Origin: Cyathus striatus
Taxonomy: Eukaryota > Basidiomycota > Agaricomycetes > Agaricales > Nidulariaceae
DNA: 64,000 nt
NCBI GenBank assembly: GCA_025738555.1
Contig: JAOVFP010000002.1
Span: 5,952,001 to 6,016,000 of the forward strand
Reading direction: 5' to 3'
Under the pieces are notes generated by a model that made no database searches, was not told the origin of the DNA, and worked only from the letters and a program-made list of their open reading frames with translations. Below, one piece after another: positions 24,166-36,102 of this stretch. Each line of letters begins with the position of its first letter. Position 1 is the stretch's first letter. The translations under genes and the position numbers were made by a program.

Positions 24166-25382
24166 CAGTACTTTACCCTCCCCCCCAATTTCCAGATGGA
24201 CTCCAGATGGACAAGAAAATGTCCAGAATTTCTGGGTGGACTCCATATGAAAACTGGATTTTCTGGATGGAATCCACATGGAACACAGATTTTCCAGATG
24301 GAGTCTGGATGGACATGATAATTTCCAGACAAAGTCCACATTGAGTCCATGTTAAAGAACATTTTTCTGGGTGGAATCTAGGTGGAATGAGAAATTCTCC
24401 AATTGATGGAAATGAAATATAACTTTGTTTTCCCATAGAGTCACATAGTATTACAGTATCACAATATTATGTGTCTCACAGTATTGCAGTCATCACAGTC
24501 ATGTTTCACATAGTATTACACTTGTCACTTTTTGCAGTGTCACAGTATTGGAGTTGTCACAGTTACCATTGCATAGTGTCACAGTATCACACATGGTCAT
24601 AATGATGCAAATTTCACATTCACATTGTCATGGTCATCAGGGTCATCCCCATTATCACATTTGTCACATAGTGTCACAGCTATCAAAATCTGTGATACTG
24701 TGTGACACTGTGACATTATGCAACAAGCTGTGACAACTGTTATACTGTGACACTACAAAAAGTGCGACAAATGTGACAAGTGTGACACTGTGTGAAAAGT
24801 AGCTGTGATGACTGCAAAATTGTGATGCCTGTGTGTCACACTCAATGATGTCACACTCAACACAGTGTAATATGCAATGCATAGTGTCACACTTGATGGA
24901 GTCATAGAAGTTGTGGACTGTACAGCATATGCCCATGCACAAGCTAGCCATAATGTAATGGTTATGCACACTATCCACTATCATGTGAATGAATGTTATG
25001 TAATTATCACAACAATACTGGTGCAAACTATGCAACTATACCATGCTCTGCTAATATATTTGTAATACAAGTAAGTAAAGTAAGTAATAAACTACTAATT
25101 AATACAAGCTACCTGGAATCTGGTATAGCAAATTCCTTCAGAATTCCAGCTGAAAGGTGGAATTTGGCCAATAATCTGAATTCCATGTGGAATTCATCTG
25201 GAGAACACCTGGACTGGAAAACTGAAATTTGGCAGGTGTCTCTGCCAAAACAAGTCCACCTGGAGTCTGAATGGAGTCCGTGGAATGGCCAGAAATTCCA
25301 TGGAAATTCCTCAGACTTTCCAGGGAGTCTGCAGATTCCGTCCAGACTCCAGAAGGAATTTAGGGGGGAGTGTAAAGACCTC
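24166..25382 (-). mobile_element. Element B: satellite-core element of the GAG/CAG family
   Basis: The left end is CAGTACTTTACCCTCCCCCC; the right end read inward is GAGGTCTTTACACTCCCCCC. So it has the same two end types as elements A and C but in reverse orientation. Left arm words: CCAGATGGACTCCAGATGG; right arm words: CCATGTGGAATTC. Core (24440-24900): degenerate TGTGACA/TCACAGTATTACAG words. The flanking 8-mers (ACATACTC and AAATTCGC) do not match, so the target duplication is lost, or the two ends come from different copies. Confidence 0.6.
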
Positions 25383-25577
25383 AAATTCGCTGTAAATTCA
25401 GCTCAATCTGAAAGCACAGGATATTCACCTTTCTTTCTCAATACAGGACAAATGCCACATTCCATGATCTGGACTTTGACCTCAAGTGACAAATATCCCT
25501 CAATCTGTAATTTTGCTCTACAATGTAAACTTGTATCAATGTCCACCCATGACAGCATTATAGCTGCACATATTAAA
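25383..25577 (+). pseudogene. Ty3/gypsy integrase relic, first part
   Basis: Reads FAVNSAQSESTGYSPFFLN and then an HDSI.AAHIKQ phrase, typical of the C-terminal side of the gypsy integrase core. It continues after element C at 27726. The upstream catalytic part is missing. Confidence 0.7.
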
Positions 25578-25585
25578 CAAATATG

Positions 25586-27717
25586 GAGCTCTTTACACTT
25601 AGCCAGGTGTTCTGTACAGATCCGTGTGGAATCCATACGGAATTTTCAGAATCTGTGCGGAATCTGCACAGATTTTTTTCTTTTTGGCAGAGGTTTTTTT
25701 GGGTCTGTACAGATTCTGCACAGATTCTGCACAGAATCAAAAATTCCGTGTGAATTCCGCAGAATTCCGCATTACAGACCTGAAAAATTCTGTACAGATT
25801 CTGTACAGAATCTGTACAGAATCTTATTCTACTTATTTCCTTATGGAAAATTAGAATAGAAAATAGTGTGATACTAAGCACTAAGTGTGACACTCTGCAT
25901 TAAGTGTGACACTAAGGGTTAAGTGTGATACTGAGGGTTAAGTGTGACACTAAGAGTTAAGCGTGACACTAAGGGTTAAGCGTGACACTAAGGTTTAAGC
26001 GTGACACTATACATTGATTGTGACACTAAGTGTTGAGTGTGATACTAAGGGTTAAGTGTGACACTATGCATTGAGTGTGACACTATGCATTGAGTGTGAC
26101 ACTATGCATTGAGTGTGACACTATGCATTGAGTGTGACACTAAAGGTTGAGTGTGACACTAAGGGTTAAGCGTGACACTAAGCATTGAGTGTGACACTAA
26201 GCATTGAGTGTGACACTCTGCATTAAGCGTGACACTAAGTGTTGAGTGTGACACTCTGCAGTAAGTGTGACACTAAGGGTTAAGCATGATACTAAGGGTT
26301 AAGCATGATACTAAGGGTTGAGCATGACACTAAGTGTTGAGTGTGACACTATGCATTGAGTGTGACACTATGGGTTGAGTGTGACACTATGAGTTGAGTG
26401 TCACACTATGAGTTGAGTGTGACACTATGAGTTGAGTGTGACACTATGAGTTGAGTGTGACACTGAGGGTTGAGTGTCACACTAAGGGTTAAGCATGATA
26501 CTAAGTGTTGAGTGTGACACTAAGTGTTAAGCATCATTGAGTGTGATACTAAGGGTTGAGTGTGACACTAAGTGTTAAGCATAACACTAAGTGTTGAGTG
26601 TGACACTAAGCATTGAGTGTGACACTAAGGGTTGAGTGTGACACTAAGGGTTGAGTGTGACACTAAGGGTTGAGTGTGACACTAAGGGTTGAGTGTGACA
26701 CTAAGGGTTGAGTGTGACACTAAGGGTTGAGTGTGACACTAAGGGTTGAGTGTGACACTAAGGGTTGAGTGTGACACTCTCCAGTAAGTGTGACACTAAG
26801 TGTTGAGTGTGACACTAAGGGTTAAGCATGATACTAAGGGTTGAGTGTGACACTAAGCATTGAGTGTGACACTCTCCAGTAAGTGTGACACTCTGCAGTA
26901 AGTGTGACACTAAGGGTTAAGCATGATACTAAGGGTTAAGCATGATACTAAGGGTTGAGCGTGACACTAAGCATTGAGTGTGATGCTATGCATTGAGTGT
27001 GACACTATGGGTTGAGTGTCACACTATGAGTTGAGTGTCACACTATGTTGAATGTGACACTAAGGGTTAAGCATGATACTAAGTGTTGAGTGTGACACTA
27101 AGGGTTGAGTGTGACACTAAGTGTTGAGTGTGATACTAAGGGTTAAGTGTGACACTAAGTGTTGAGTGTGACACTCTGCATTAAGCATGACACTATGCAT
27201 TGAGTGTGACACTATGCATTAAGCATGACACTATACATTAAGTGTGATACTAAGTGTTGAGTGTGACACTATGCATTAAGCATGAAACTATACATTAAGT
27301 GTGATACTAAGTGTTGAGTGTGACACTATACATTAAGCATGGCACTATGCATTGAGCATGATACTATATATTGATTGTATCACAGATTTTGTGTAGTGTC
27401 ACACTTGACACCTGTGACAAGGCAGCAATGCATGAATCCACACAGAATCCATGCAGAATATGTATGGAATCCATATAGAATAATCACCTCTAATAATAAT
27501 AATAACCACTATATAAATTCTGTATGGTATCTATACAGGTCTGTACAGGTCTGTACAGATCTGCACGGAATCTGCACGGATCTGTACGGAATTTTCGGAT
27601 TCCGTGCGGATTCTGTATGGATCTGTGCGGATTCCGTATGGATCTGTGCGGATTCTGTATGGATCTGTGCAGATCTGTACTGATCTGTACAGACCTCTTG
27701 GGGAGTGTAAATTACTG
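25586..27717 (+). mobile_element. Element C: satellite-core element with perfect 8-bp target duplication
   Basis: Flanked by CAAATATG on both sides (25578-25585 and 27718-27725), an exact 8-bp duplication inside a gypsy integrase relic whose two halves join across it. Left end GAGCTCTTTACACTTAGCC; right end read inward CAGTAATTTACACTCCCC; both continue into TCTGTACAGATC, so the inverted ends are clear. Arms: palindromic words CTGTACAGATCTG and CTGTACGGAATTTTCGG. Core: 19-bp satellite. No transposase is encoded. Confidence 0.85.
25860..27375 (+). repeat. 19-bp satellite core of element C
   Basis: Unit GTGTGACACTAAGGGTTGA with variants (TATGCATTGA, TATGAGTTGA, AAGCATTGA). About 80 units; a clean run of identical units lies at about 26620-26770. 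It has the same 19-bp period and the same GTGTGACACT half as element A, but a different second half. Confidence 0.92.
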
Positions 27718-27725
27718 CAAATATG

Positions 27726-28596
27726 AGATTCTAATTGACACTGTCAGGAGGTCCCATTTGAGAGTGGTGATCTAGTCTACATATCTATGAAGAATATCAA
27801 GTTTCAGAAAGGCTTAGCTCAAAAACTTATTCCAAAGTATATCAGACCTTACAAGATCCTCAAGAACTTTGAGAACAATACTTTCCAAATCAACTTACCA
27901 CAGCACCTCAAATGATGAGGTGTTCACAATGCTTTCCACTCATCCCTACTGCACCCACATGTAGCCAATGACAACCATCTATTCCCTGGGTGAATGGACA
28001 CTCAACTAAGCAATAGTGACAATAATGAGGGTGAGTGGGCCATTGACTCCAGCCTTAGCCATGCTGGGTCAAAAGAAAACTCCATTTTCAAAGTCAAATG
28101 GAAAACTGGAAACATAACTTGGTTACCTTATTACCAGATTGCACACTTGGATGCTGTAAACCATTATCTAGACCTTTTAGGAATATCAAATATTGCCAAT
28201 TTACCTACTGGTTCAGGTAAACCTCTGTTGGATGACAAACAGACTTACACTGGGACAGTACACTATTGTTTCTTTCTTCAGCATAATCACACTCCATGTC
28301 TAGGCAATCCCAGATACTATACTTATAATGGCCAAGGTGCTAATAATTGGCCTCATGTTCCTGACCAGTTCACTCATCTCTTATCTGATCCTGCTCACCA
28401 GGCTTTAGTGATGAAACTGGCACTTTGTGCTGCTGAGTCCTCCAACAGCTGTGAAGCCTTTATTCAATGTGCCTCCACCAATCATGACAAAACCCAGAGG
28501 GGACTTCCAACTTGCCATTTTCCTCATCCTCCCAGGAATTGTAATCCTCCCAACACTTGTTGTAATCACCATCACAACTCTACCAATACACAATGA
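27726..28596 (+). pseudogene. Ty3/gypsy integrase tail and chromodomain-like relic
   Basis: Continues the 25383-25577 reading: FESGDLVYISMKNIKF, LIPKYIRPYKIL, NNTFQINLPQHLK, then after stops FHSSLLHPHVANDNHLFPG. From 27994 a 200-codon open frame reads EWAIDSSLSHAGSKENSIF..VKWKTGNITWLPYYQI, a chromodomain-like fold segment as in fungal chromoviruses. The stops near 27726-27740 and 27912 fit CGA to TGA decay. Dead copy. Confidence 0.72.
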
Positions 28597-28970
28597 GTAC
28601 CTCCTGCTTATGGATCATGGGGTAGAACTCCTACAACCATTAGCAAATTCCCCAGACACTAAATTAGTTTTGTTAGTATAATAAGGGGTACCCCTTACCT
28701 AACTATGTTTAATCTTTGCTTATTCGGGGCTTATATCGACAAGGAATTGTTAATAAGTAAAGATAAGCTACTGCCAGCAACTAATTTGCAACTAATTTAA
28801 CTAATTGCTATTTATTTCATTACATGTATTATACTTGTTTGATACTTATACCTATCTATTTCAAGCTGTTGAAATTGTAGTTGTAATCATTTCACTAGCA
28901 TTTATACTTTACCTAACTTGTACCAAATTTGCATCATTATAATACCCCTACCCATATGCAGCACACACAT

Positions 28971-29522
28971 TGTAATACCCATAGCATTCTAACTACCTAA
29001 CAGATAAAAAGTACTTTTAAAGCTATAATATCATATGAGTTTGTGATGTGCAACCAAGTCATGAATTGGTTGTGAAGCCCAAAGTTGGATTAAGTACATT
29101 GTAACTTAGTGTGGCAGCTGTCATTGAAGCTTGAGCCAAACAGTTGACAGCCAATCAATTCAATTGTTTGTTTCAGTTGGGATGCTGACTAAATTGTCAT
29201 GTGACTGTACCACATCACAAACATGTTGAATTCAACTCATTCAACTTTGTTCAACTCTTCCCCCCTTCTTCTCTCTCTCATCCCTTCCTGTCTGCTATGA
29301 GCACATATCTTCCTTTGCTATCCCATCAGTCCTCCTTCTCCCTCAAGTCCTCTTTACACTTTTCTATGGCATTCTGTTTTGGGTGTTGGGACTCTGCACA
29401 AATGGCAACTTCATACTACAAGATCTAAATAAACCAGTGTGTACCTTGGCTTGTGTTTCCTCAAGCCCCTGGGTGACCTTGCCAGCAAGGTCCTTCACTT
29501 ATAAGTTATCAAACCTGTTACA
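28971..29522 (+). mobile_element. Putative LTR of the decayed gypsy element
   Basis: Begins TGTAATACCC and ends CTGTTACA (TGTAA..TTACA), contains AATAAA-like AAATAAACCAG near the end, and lies downstream of the integrase relic. No partner LTR is seen in the window, so the limits are tentative. Confidence 0.35.
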
Positions 29523-29559
29523 GTTCTCTACCTAGAAAGCTTGGCCTTCAAGCACCATC

Positions 29560-29583
29560 ATCCTCTCTCACCATTGGCCTCTC

Positions 29584-29620
<37 letters not shown>

Positions 29621-30000
29621 CTCATTGTGTCATCCTCTCTCACCATCATCCTCTCTTGCTGTTGTCCTCTTGTCATTGTCATCATCTCTTGCAGTTGCTG
29701 TTGTCCCCTCTCATCATCAGTCAGCCCTTTCACTATCATCCTCTCTTATTGTCATCATTGTTGTTGTCTTCTCTTGCTGTTGTCCTTTCTTGCTGTTGTC
29801 CTCTTGTTGTCATCATCATCTCTTGCCATTGTCCTCTCTCATTGTTGGTCTGTCTTCTTGCTGCATCCTCTCTTGCCATCATCCTCTCTTGCTGTCCTCT
29901 CTCATCATTGTTGTCTCATCATTGTCATAATTATTTCTTGCTGTTGTTCTCTCTCATTGTCAGTCATGTTCTCTCATCCTTGTATTATCTTGATATTGTA
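29560..30000 (+). repeat. (ATC)n microsatellite and derived pyrimidine-rich repeat
   Basis: A pure (ATC)n run at about 29585-29617, followed by degraded CTCTCTTGCTGTTGTC words. The long hydrophobic open frames in all three frames are composition artefacts. Confidence 0.8.
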
Positions 30001-30474
30001 TTCTATTGTCTTCTGTGCATGTTACTGTTTGTCCCTTCACTCTCCTGCTGTTTCTCTTGGCTGCTTCAACTGGGTTTCTGTGTTATCCATAATACAACTA
30101 TCTGTTTGTATAGTTCAGTTGTAGTTAATTAATGTGTAGTATGTATCTGCCTGTTGTATATTTGTAGAATATATATATATATGTTTAATGACAAATGCTT
30201 TATCACTATACTGTTATTATACAATTTGCAAGCAAGTACATTGTGGGCTATAATATGAACTAATGGTGTGCAAAACAGAAACTAATTTGGATCTAAACTT
30301 ACCTAGAATATTCTAGTTATGACCTAATGTTGACCTAATTTTTTGGAATAAGTAGGGGACCTCAGCTAATTTGCCTAAAGTCCCTTATATTACTAATTTC
30401 AACTTAATTACCTTTAAATTGACTTATATTATCCTTAATTTTTTCTAATTTTTCTAAATTTGTGATATGGGTAT

Positions 30475-30693
30475 TTGCTGATGACTCCATCAGTTCCTCT
30501 ACCTCCTAGTGTCAAACTTAATTCCATCGAGCCCTCAGATACTGAGATGGATGATGTCGGCAATAACAATTCATCCTCATCCATGGAAACTCCACAGGAC
30601 AACACCATCACCACCATTGAAAGTGTTGAGAGTGAAGCTTTGACCAATGCAGATGCCAATGGAGAAACTGAAGATGAAGAAGATCTCAAATAA
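30475..30693 (+). pseudogene. Acidic retroelement-tail fragment
   Basis: A 72-codon frame, Ser/Thr/Glu-rich, ending ETEDEEDLK. It stops 33 bp before a G-rich tract (GGCTGGAGGGTGGG) and a TGTAATGATCC start that looks like a polypurine tract and LTR, so it is probably the tail of a retroelement polyprotein. Confidence 0.3.
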
Positions 30694-30726
30694 GTTAGCC
30701 ATTTGTTCAAATGGCTGGAGGGTGGG

Positions 30727-31125
30727 TGTAATGATCCAGATCTTTCCCAGCTACAGACAACTCATACCATCATATTATCTTGTTCATAATGTGCTGCGCC
30801 TACTGCAACCACTGCCTCTTGTCATCTACACTTTCCTTTATGCAGCTATCTTCTTTCTGTTCATTGGTAGTCTTACTTACCCTAGTCACTCTTTACCATA
30901 TTCCTTGACTTGTATTGATAAGAACCTCCATTACTTTGACTCATGGCTTGCTAGCCAACTTACCTTCTTTTAGTATTAACTGCAGACTCTAATTGTTTAA
31001 AAACCTGTCATGTACTATTGTAGTTTCTCAGTGAATCTACTCACTAACCCGGTTACTTTCTCATGTGCCAAAACTCAAACAACAAACAACTGACTCTTGT
31101 CACACTGTTGGGGTTAGAGGTTACA
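30727..31125 (+). mobile_element. Putative LTR
   Basis: Begins TGTAATGATCC directly after a purine tract and ends GAGGTTACA (TGTAA..TTACA). No partner LTR in the window. Confidence 0.33.
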
Positions 31126-34100
31126 AGATGGCTGGGTTCAATGGCAGGTGAAAAGAACTTTACTGGTCGAAGCACTAGTCCAGGCTTGTGATCAGATACA
31201 AAGTTCAATCAACAGAAGTGTATAGTCCAAGAAAGAGGTAGATGGAGAAAACTTTGTGTAAGTGTGTCAAAACCGAAGATAAGTGATACTTCTTTAGAAG
31301 CAAGTACTTACTTAGACTATGGCCTTGTTCATACACTCTTATGCTGCAAGTATAATCATTCATAAAGCTTCTGTGTGTAGTGTAGTGTACAAGCGCCGAT
31401 GGTGAAGCGATCACGATCTCATGCTCACGTTCAACTAAGTATACTGACTCACCTTCAGCATACATTTCTGTAGAATTATATTAGCTATTCAAATGTCACA
31501 ATAATCATTCCATGCCACCTCCACATATGCTTTTAGATATGTTACTATACCTATTATGTATTTTACTGACAATGTGCTACAGCTGATTTTATGTATTTAA
31601 GTAGTTTACAATGTACCGTAAATACTTATCCATTTGCCTCTGGCTTCCTCCCCTTGCATGCTTTGAGGCCAAATGTAATGTCGTCGTCGTCAATGCGTCG
31701 TTTATTTCAACAATTTCTTAGGTGTTGCTATTAGTTTTTTTATTATATTTCAGCAAGGAGTCATAATACTTCCTGACTTACTACTTATTTCCAAAAGCCG
31801 GTCTGGTACAGGCGATATGGCTCTAACTTTCAGCCTTTAAATCGAGGAATTATATGAAGATATGTATAACTCAGATCAACTCAAATATCTAACTTGCAGC
31901 TGGTATTTTTTTGTTGGGAGTGGGAGTGAGAGTATCAGTGGACCACCTCCGCTGAATCTGAAGTTTCAATTAAACGCATCGAATCTGCCAAATTCCAGAG
32001 GCGGACTTGATCAGCGAGCTTTGGCGGAATTCCTAAGGGAAGCGCCAAATTATGATGCGCCTGTGATCATGGTTTATGGACAGTTTTTTCTGTACTTGGA
32101 GAAGGGCGGATGTGGACGGTGTGAAGGAGAAGAGAGGAGAGGACAGAGTTGCAGTCTGCCAGCCCTCGAGCCAAATGCAGAAAGTACCACGTGGGAGGGG
32201 TCCCCCCTTTCTCTCACCGCCCGTGTCTTGTCCGCCGCCGCATCCCCAATGCCCATCCAGGCTCTAGCGCAGTTCTCAAATCGTTCACATACAAACAGGC
32301 TCGTCTACCTACAATCCGTACATATTCTACACCTAGGCCTGAAACCAGCCAATGTTCAAATGACATACCAATGTGCATTGTATAAACATCGGTGCTTAGC
32401 ACGACCCACCTCTTCCTAAACGACAAAGTGATGTTAACTATTGTATCGCGCACGGGAGTCCTTGCTAGGAGCGAAACGAATAACGTGCTATTTCAGGGGG
32501 GCTAGTTGTTGAAGATTTTCGAGTTGTTTGGGATGCTGGATGGTTCGTCACCCTCTCTCTTCCCTTTCCTCCATAACTTACGCACCTTAAAGAGAGAAGT
32601 GGGTTATGCCTGAATATACTAACATGATACGATTGGACCAGTACGTTCCTCCCCCTCCCCTCTCCTCCTTCCCTTTCCCGTCCTTACGCGTTAAACTCGC
32701 AGCTTCACATAGCACCTACACGTGCGCTCACAAGTCGGCTGTAACCTCCTCAGACACCTCTTCGTGTACAAGCCATGGCTTCAGAAAGAGCAGAGGCCTC
32801 GCTGGAAGCTCCTCCCCTCTGCGCTCTAGCATTGTCAACAACAACAGCAGTGACTACGACGCATCTAGAACTGCATCTTACACCGCGTCAAACGATGTTA
32901 CGTGAAGACGGCTGCGTTCACACCTTGCTCAAACCTCAGACTGCCGTAATCCAGCGAGGCGTATCGGAAGAACTCGAGCTGGGGGACTAGGGGAGGTGGA
33001 CGCGGTCGAGTAGTCGTGGCCCTGAAAAGCGAGGCAATGAGCAAGAAAGGTAGGGCCCTAGCGTGGTTTTGTGTGCTGTATTCCTTGGTAAAGTGCCTCG
33101 ATGAAGGACGGGAATTGACGAATGCCAATGCTACACTTCTGTCCACGCGATCCCCCACGATGCGCAAATCTAGCCCATTGTCGTATCGTATATGAGGATG
33201 GCCTTGATAGTGATACTCCCAGCTGTGCTGCGTTCAGTCGTAGGAAAGGAAGTGTACATAGGAGGAACTTCAACCAGAGCGTTTACGACTCGCTGCTTGG
33301 ACCTCTTAGTCTGATACCCATCCGTTGGCTCTATGGATACACTCAATGCGGTATCACCTGGAATACACCCCCGCCGTACTCGAGCTCACAATCAATATAC
33401 CTGTTTGTGACTCAACGTACCGACTGGCAAGGTTATTTTCATGACCGAAGCCGAGAAAAGACAACGATACAGCTCATTCACGTTGCATCTTGGGGCTGTG
33501 ATAAGTCATCCACATAGCTCGTGCGCTTTCCTTCGCTGAAAACAGCCGATATCCAGCCACTTTACCATGTGGTTTGGACGGAGAATAGAAGTGTGTGATG
33601 TGCTTGGCGTTCATAGTTTTTCTGCCATCGAGAAGTCGCGGTTGGTAGCGTTCTCAAGGTTTACTCAACCTTTGACGTCGTTTCTGAAGGTATTGTCCGC
33701 CCCGGGACGCCGTGCATTCTCTTGGCTACATCGTTCTCTCAGTCTGCTCCGGAAGAGCGACGCATGCCGGGAAATAGAGGCTCATTTTTCCTGTCCAGTT
33801 GGTGCGGCTTGGTCAAACAGATTTACGGGCCTTCAGAACCATACAAGCACTCGTATCAAAGCGGAGAATCAGGCGTCTGATGTTATCAGATACATATCCT
33901 GAAGACTTCAACTTTGTACCGGGCCAGCATTTGACGTCTGGCAGGTCGACATGTGGTACACGCGTCATTGGTGATCCGTTATAAACCATGAATATGTACA
34001 ACTTCGCGGTACGAATGGTAGCTTCAGCGGTAACTGGTCAATGCTTCCTGGACTAGACGAGGGTTCCAGCAACGTCAAGGAATCATACCTGCAATGTAGT

Positions 34101-36102
34101 CGCTCAAGCAGCGGTAGTCCATGGGCTAAACGATAAAATACGCGGAGTCTCAACAGATCTTCGAAAACGGGAGCTAGCGATGTACCTCCCGTTCGAACGT
34201 TGTATCCCCGGATGAACGACTCGTGAAGCGCTATCACCGTATCTCAAGTAGATAACGGAACATGATGGGCCTGGAATCGAAGCGTTCCCTCCATACGTCT
34301 GAAGCTGCGTGCATTTCACGACCACGGACAGACTAGATCTCTTTCAAGAATGAATTTGACCTGAAGGAAGGACTCAGTCTTACCCAGCCTGTGCAAGGGG
34401 CAAATTGCAGGGGTGATTATCATAAAGTCCAGCTAGTGCCCTTCGCAACCGAGTCCATAGTGACTTCTTCGGTAACTCTATATCTAAGGAAGCACCTCGA
34501 TGCGGCGGAGCTAGATATGCATTTGTGTCTCGTGGATGGTACGGTGCGACGCGATCATCGGAATGTCCGGAATCACGACTTTTGCTCTCCAGCCTCTCCT
34601 TCGGATAGTCCAACCATTCTTTGAACTCTCATATGATGTCGATGTGTCGTTGTTCCATACGAAGGCTGTTATCTGCTAGAATTTTAAGGGCCTCGTGGTT
34701 TTCCAAAAAGAAGCACGCTCACTTTGTGAAACTGATGCGCTCAATTACCTTGAATTGGAATAGACGGAAAGAGCTTGATGTCGAAAGAGTCAAAGCTCGT
34801 TGTGGTACCTGGGCGGTACCGTCTCCGAGATAGTTATACGGAGAACAGTGGTCTCACTTCCATGAGGTTCAGCTCACTTTCTCCTGCCCCCTGGTCCCTG
34901 GTACTCTATCAAGTATCTTTAATGCTGATTTTATACCAGCCTTTGAATAGCGTGTCTGAAGGTCGATCGTTGATCGCAGCAGGCTTCATCCGAGCTCGTA
35001 ACTTTACTCATGTTGTATTTGACTACTCCGGACTCTGGCTGTAGTAATGCTGCCTAGTTGAATAATGATAAGGAGCGGGAATACGATGGCCTAGTACACT
35101 TCGCATGGCCTGCAGATAATATATTCTATCATCAAAGATAGGATTTTCTGCCCAACCACATATGATGCTTATCCACTATTCGAGGTCGTTGATTGTCCAT
35201 TATACCTGATCGCCACGATCGCCGTATACAACTTCCCTCCCTCTAAATGGCCTTATCATTAAAGAAGTCTGGTTAACATGGGCTCTCGCTAGCTTTATGT
35301 GTGGATAGCGCAGCATTTCTGATATGAGGAAATGGATGACCCGGCTTCCTAGATTTTCGGAAATGCACTGCGCAGGTGACTTCCTCAGATATGGCCCTCT
35401 TACCATCAGTGAAAGACAGTCCAGTTGCAGCTTACAAAATGTGGTAGCATCCTACTATCCTGTTTGCTCGCCAATAAGGACCAGATGTCTTCCATCTACG
35501 CGTTGCATGGTCTATTCCGTATTATACTGGTGTGGTTATCGCCTGACCATGGATAAATGCTTGCCGGAATTGGGACACTGACGAAGTACATATTCCTACA
35601 TAGCAACAGCTCAACAGCGACATGACAGTGACTCTCTAGGCGAATCAACTTACAGTCACCTCTTATGTCCTTGGCGTTCTATTCATAGAACATTACTTGT
35701 GACGCGCCAGACGCGAACTCTAATCTATACCCCACATACATACTAAGTTATGAACAACCATGTTGCGAGAACTTGCCACCCAAATGGTTATCTTCGGCAG
35801 CAGTGACGGTGGTACACCCCGAAGTCCTTTTGTTTATCCATTTCTGAGGCGTCACAGTGTCGTGCATCACGCATACCTTGCAGCGTAAAGGCTTGTTGAC
35901 ACTCTACACATGCACGCTCGTCCTTATTCAGGTGTTTTGTGCTTCTCCCCACAACTTGGAAGCATGCGACCTTTCGGATGCACATGAACATCTGTGTAAC
36001 TGCGATTGATATTTCGAGTGCTCTCTGGAGTACAAAAGGGCGTCCTGAATTTCCACAATTCTACAAGGTCTCTCCGATCTCCCACTCCTCAGCATCTCCA
36101 GC
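31126..36102. other. About 5 kb without a recognisable gene
   Basis: Base composition turns richer in CpG from about 31.6 kb. There are open frames of 60-185 codons on both strands. None shows a domain I recognise, and none joins to neighbours through convincing introns. The 185-codon frame at 31862-32419 (phrases GLDQRALAEFLREAPNYDAP) and the minus-strand frames at 33965-34613 are the least unlikely coding remains, but I do not call them genes. Confidence 0.45.

Noticed and set aside
24158..25390. An 8-bp target duplication for element B
   Set aside because: ACATACTC and AAATTCGC do not match; only the ends and layout support the call.
25900..27360. Telomere-like character of AAGGGTTA units in element C
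   Set aside because: The GGGTTA piece is part of a 19-bp unit and is not tandem at 6 bp.
29541..30132. Hydrophobic open frames that look like membrane proteins
   Set aside because: All three frames are open over the (ATC)n-derived tract, so they reflect composition.
31862..35580. Several 60-185 codon frames on both strands
   Set aside because: No domain, no consistent intron joins, frames overlap each other; left as no gene recognised.
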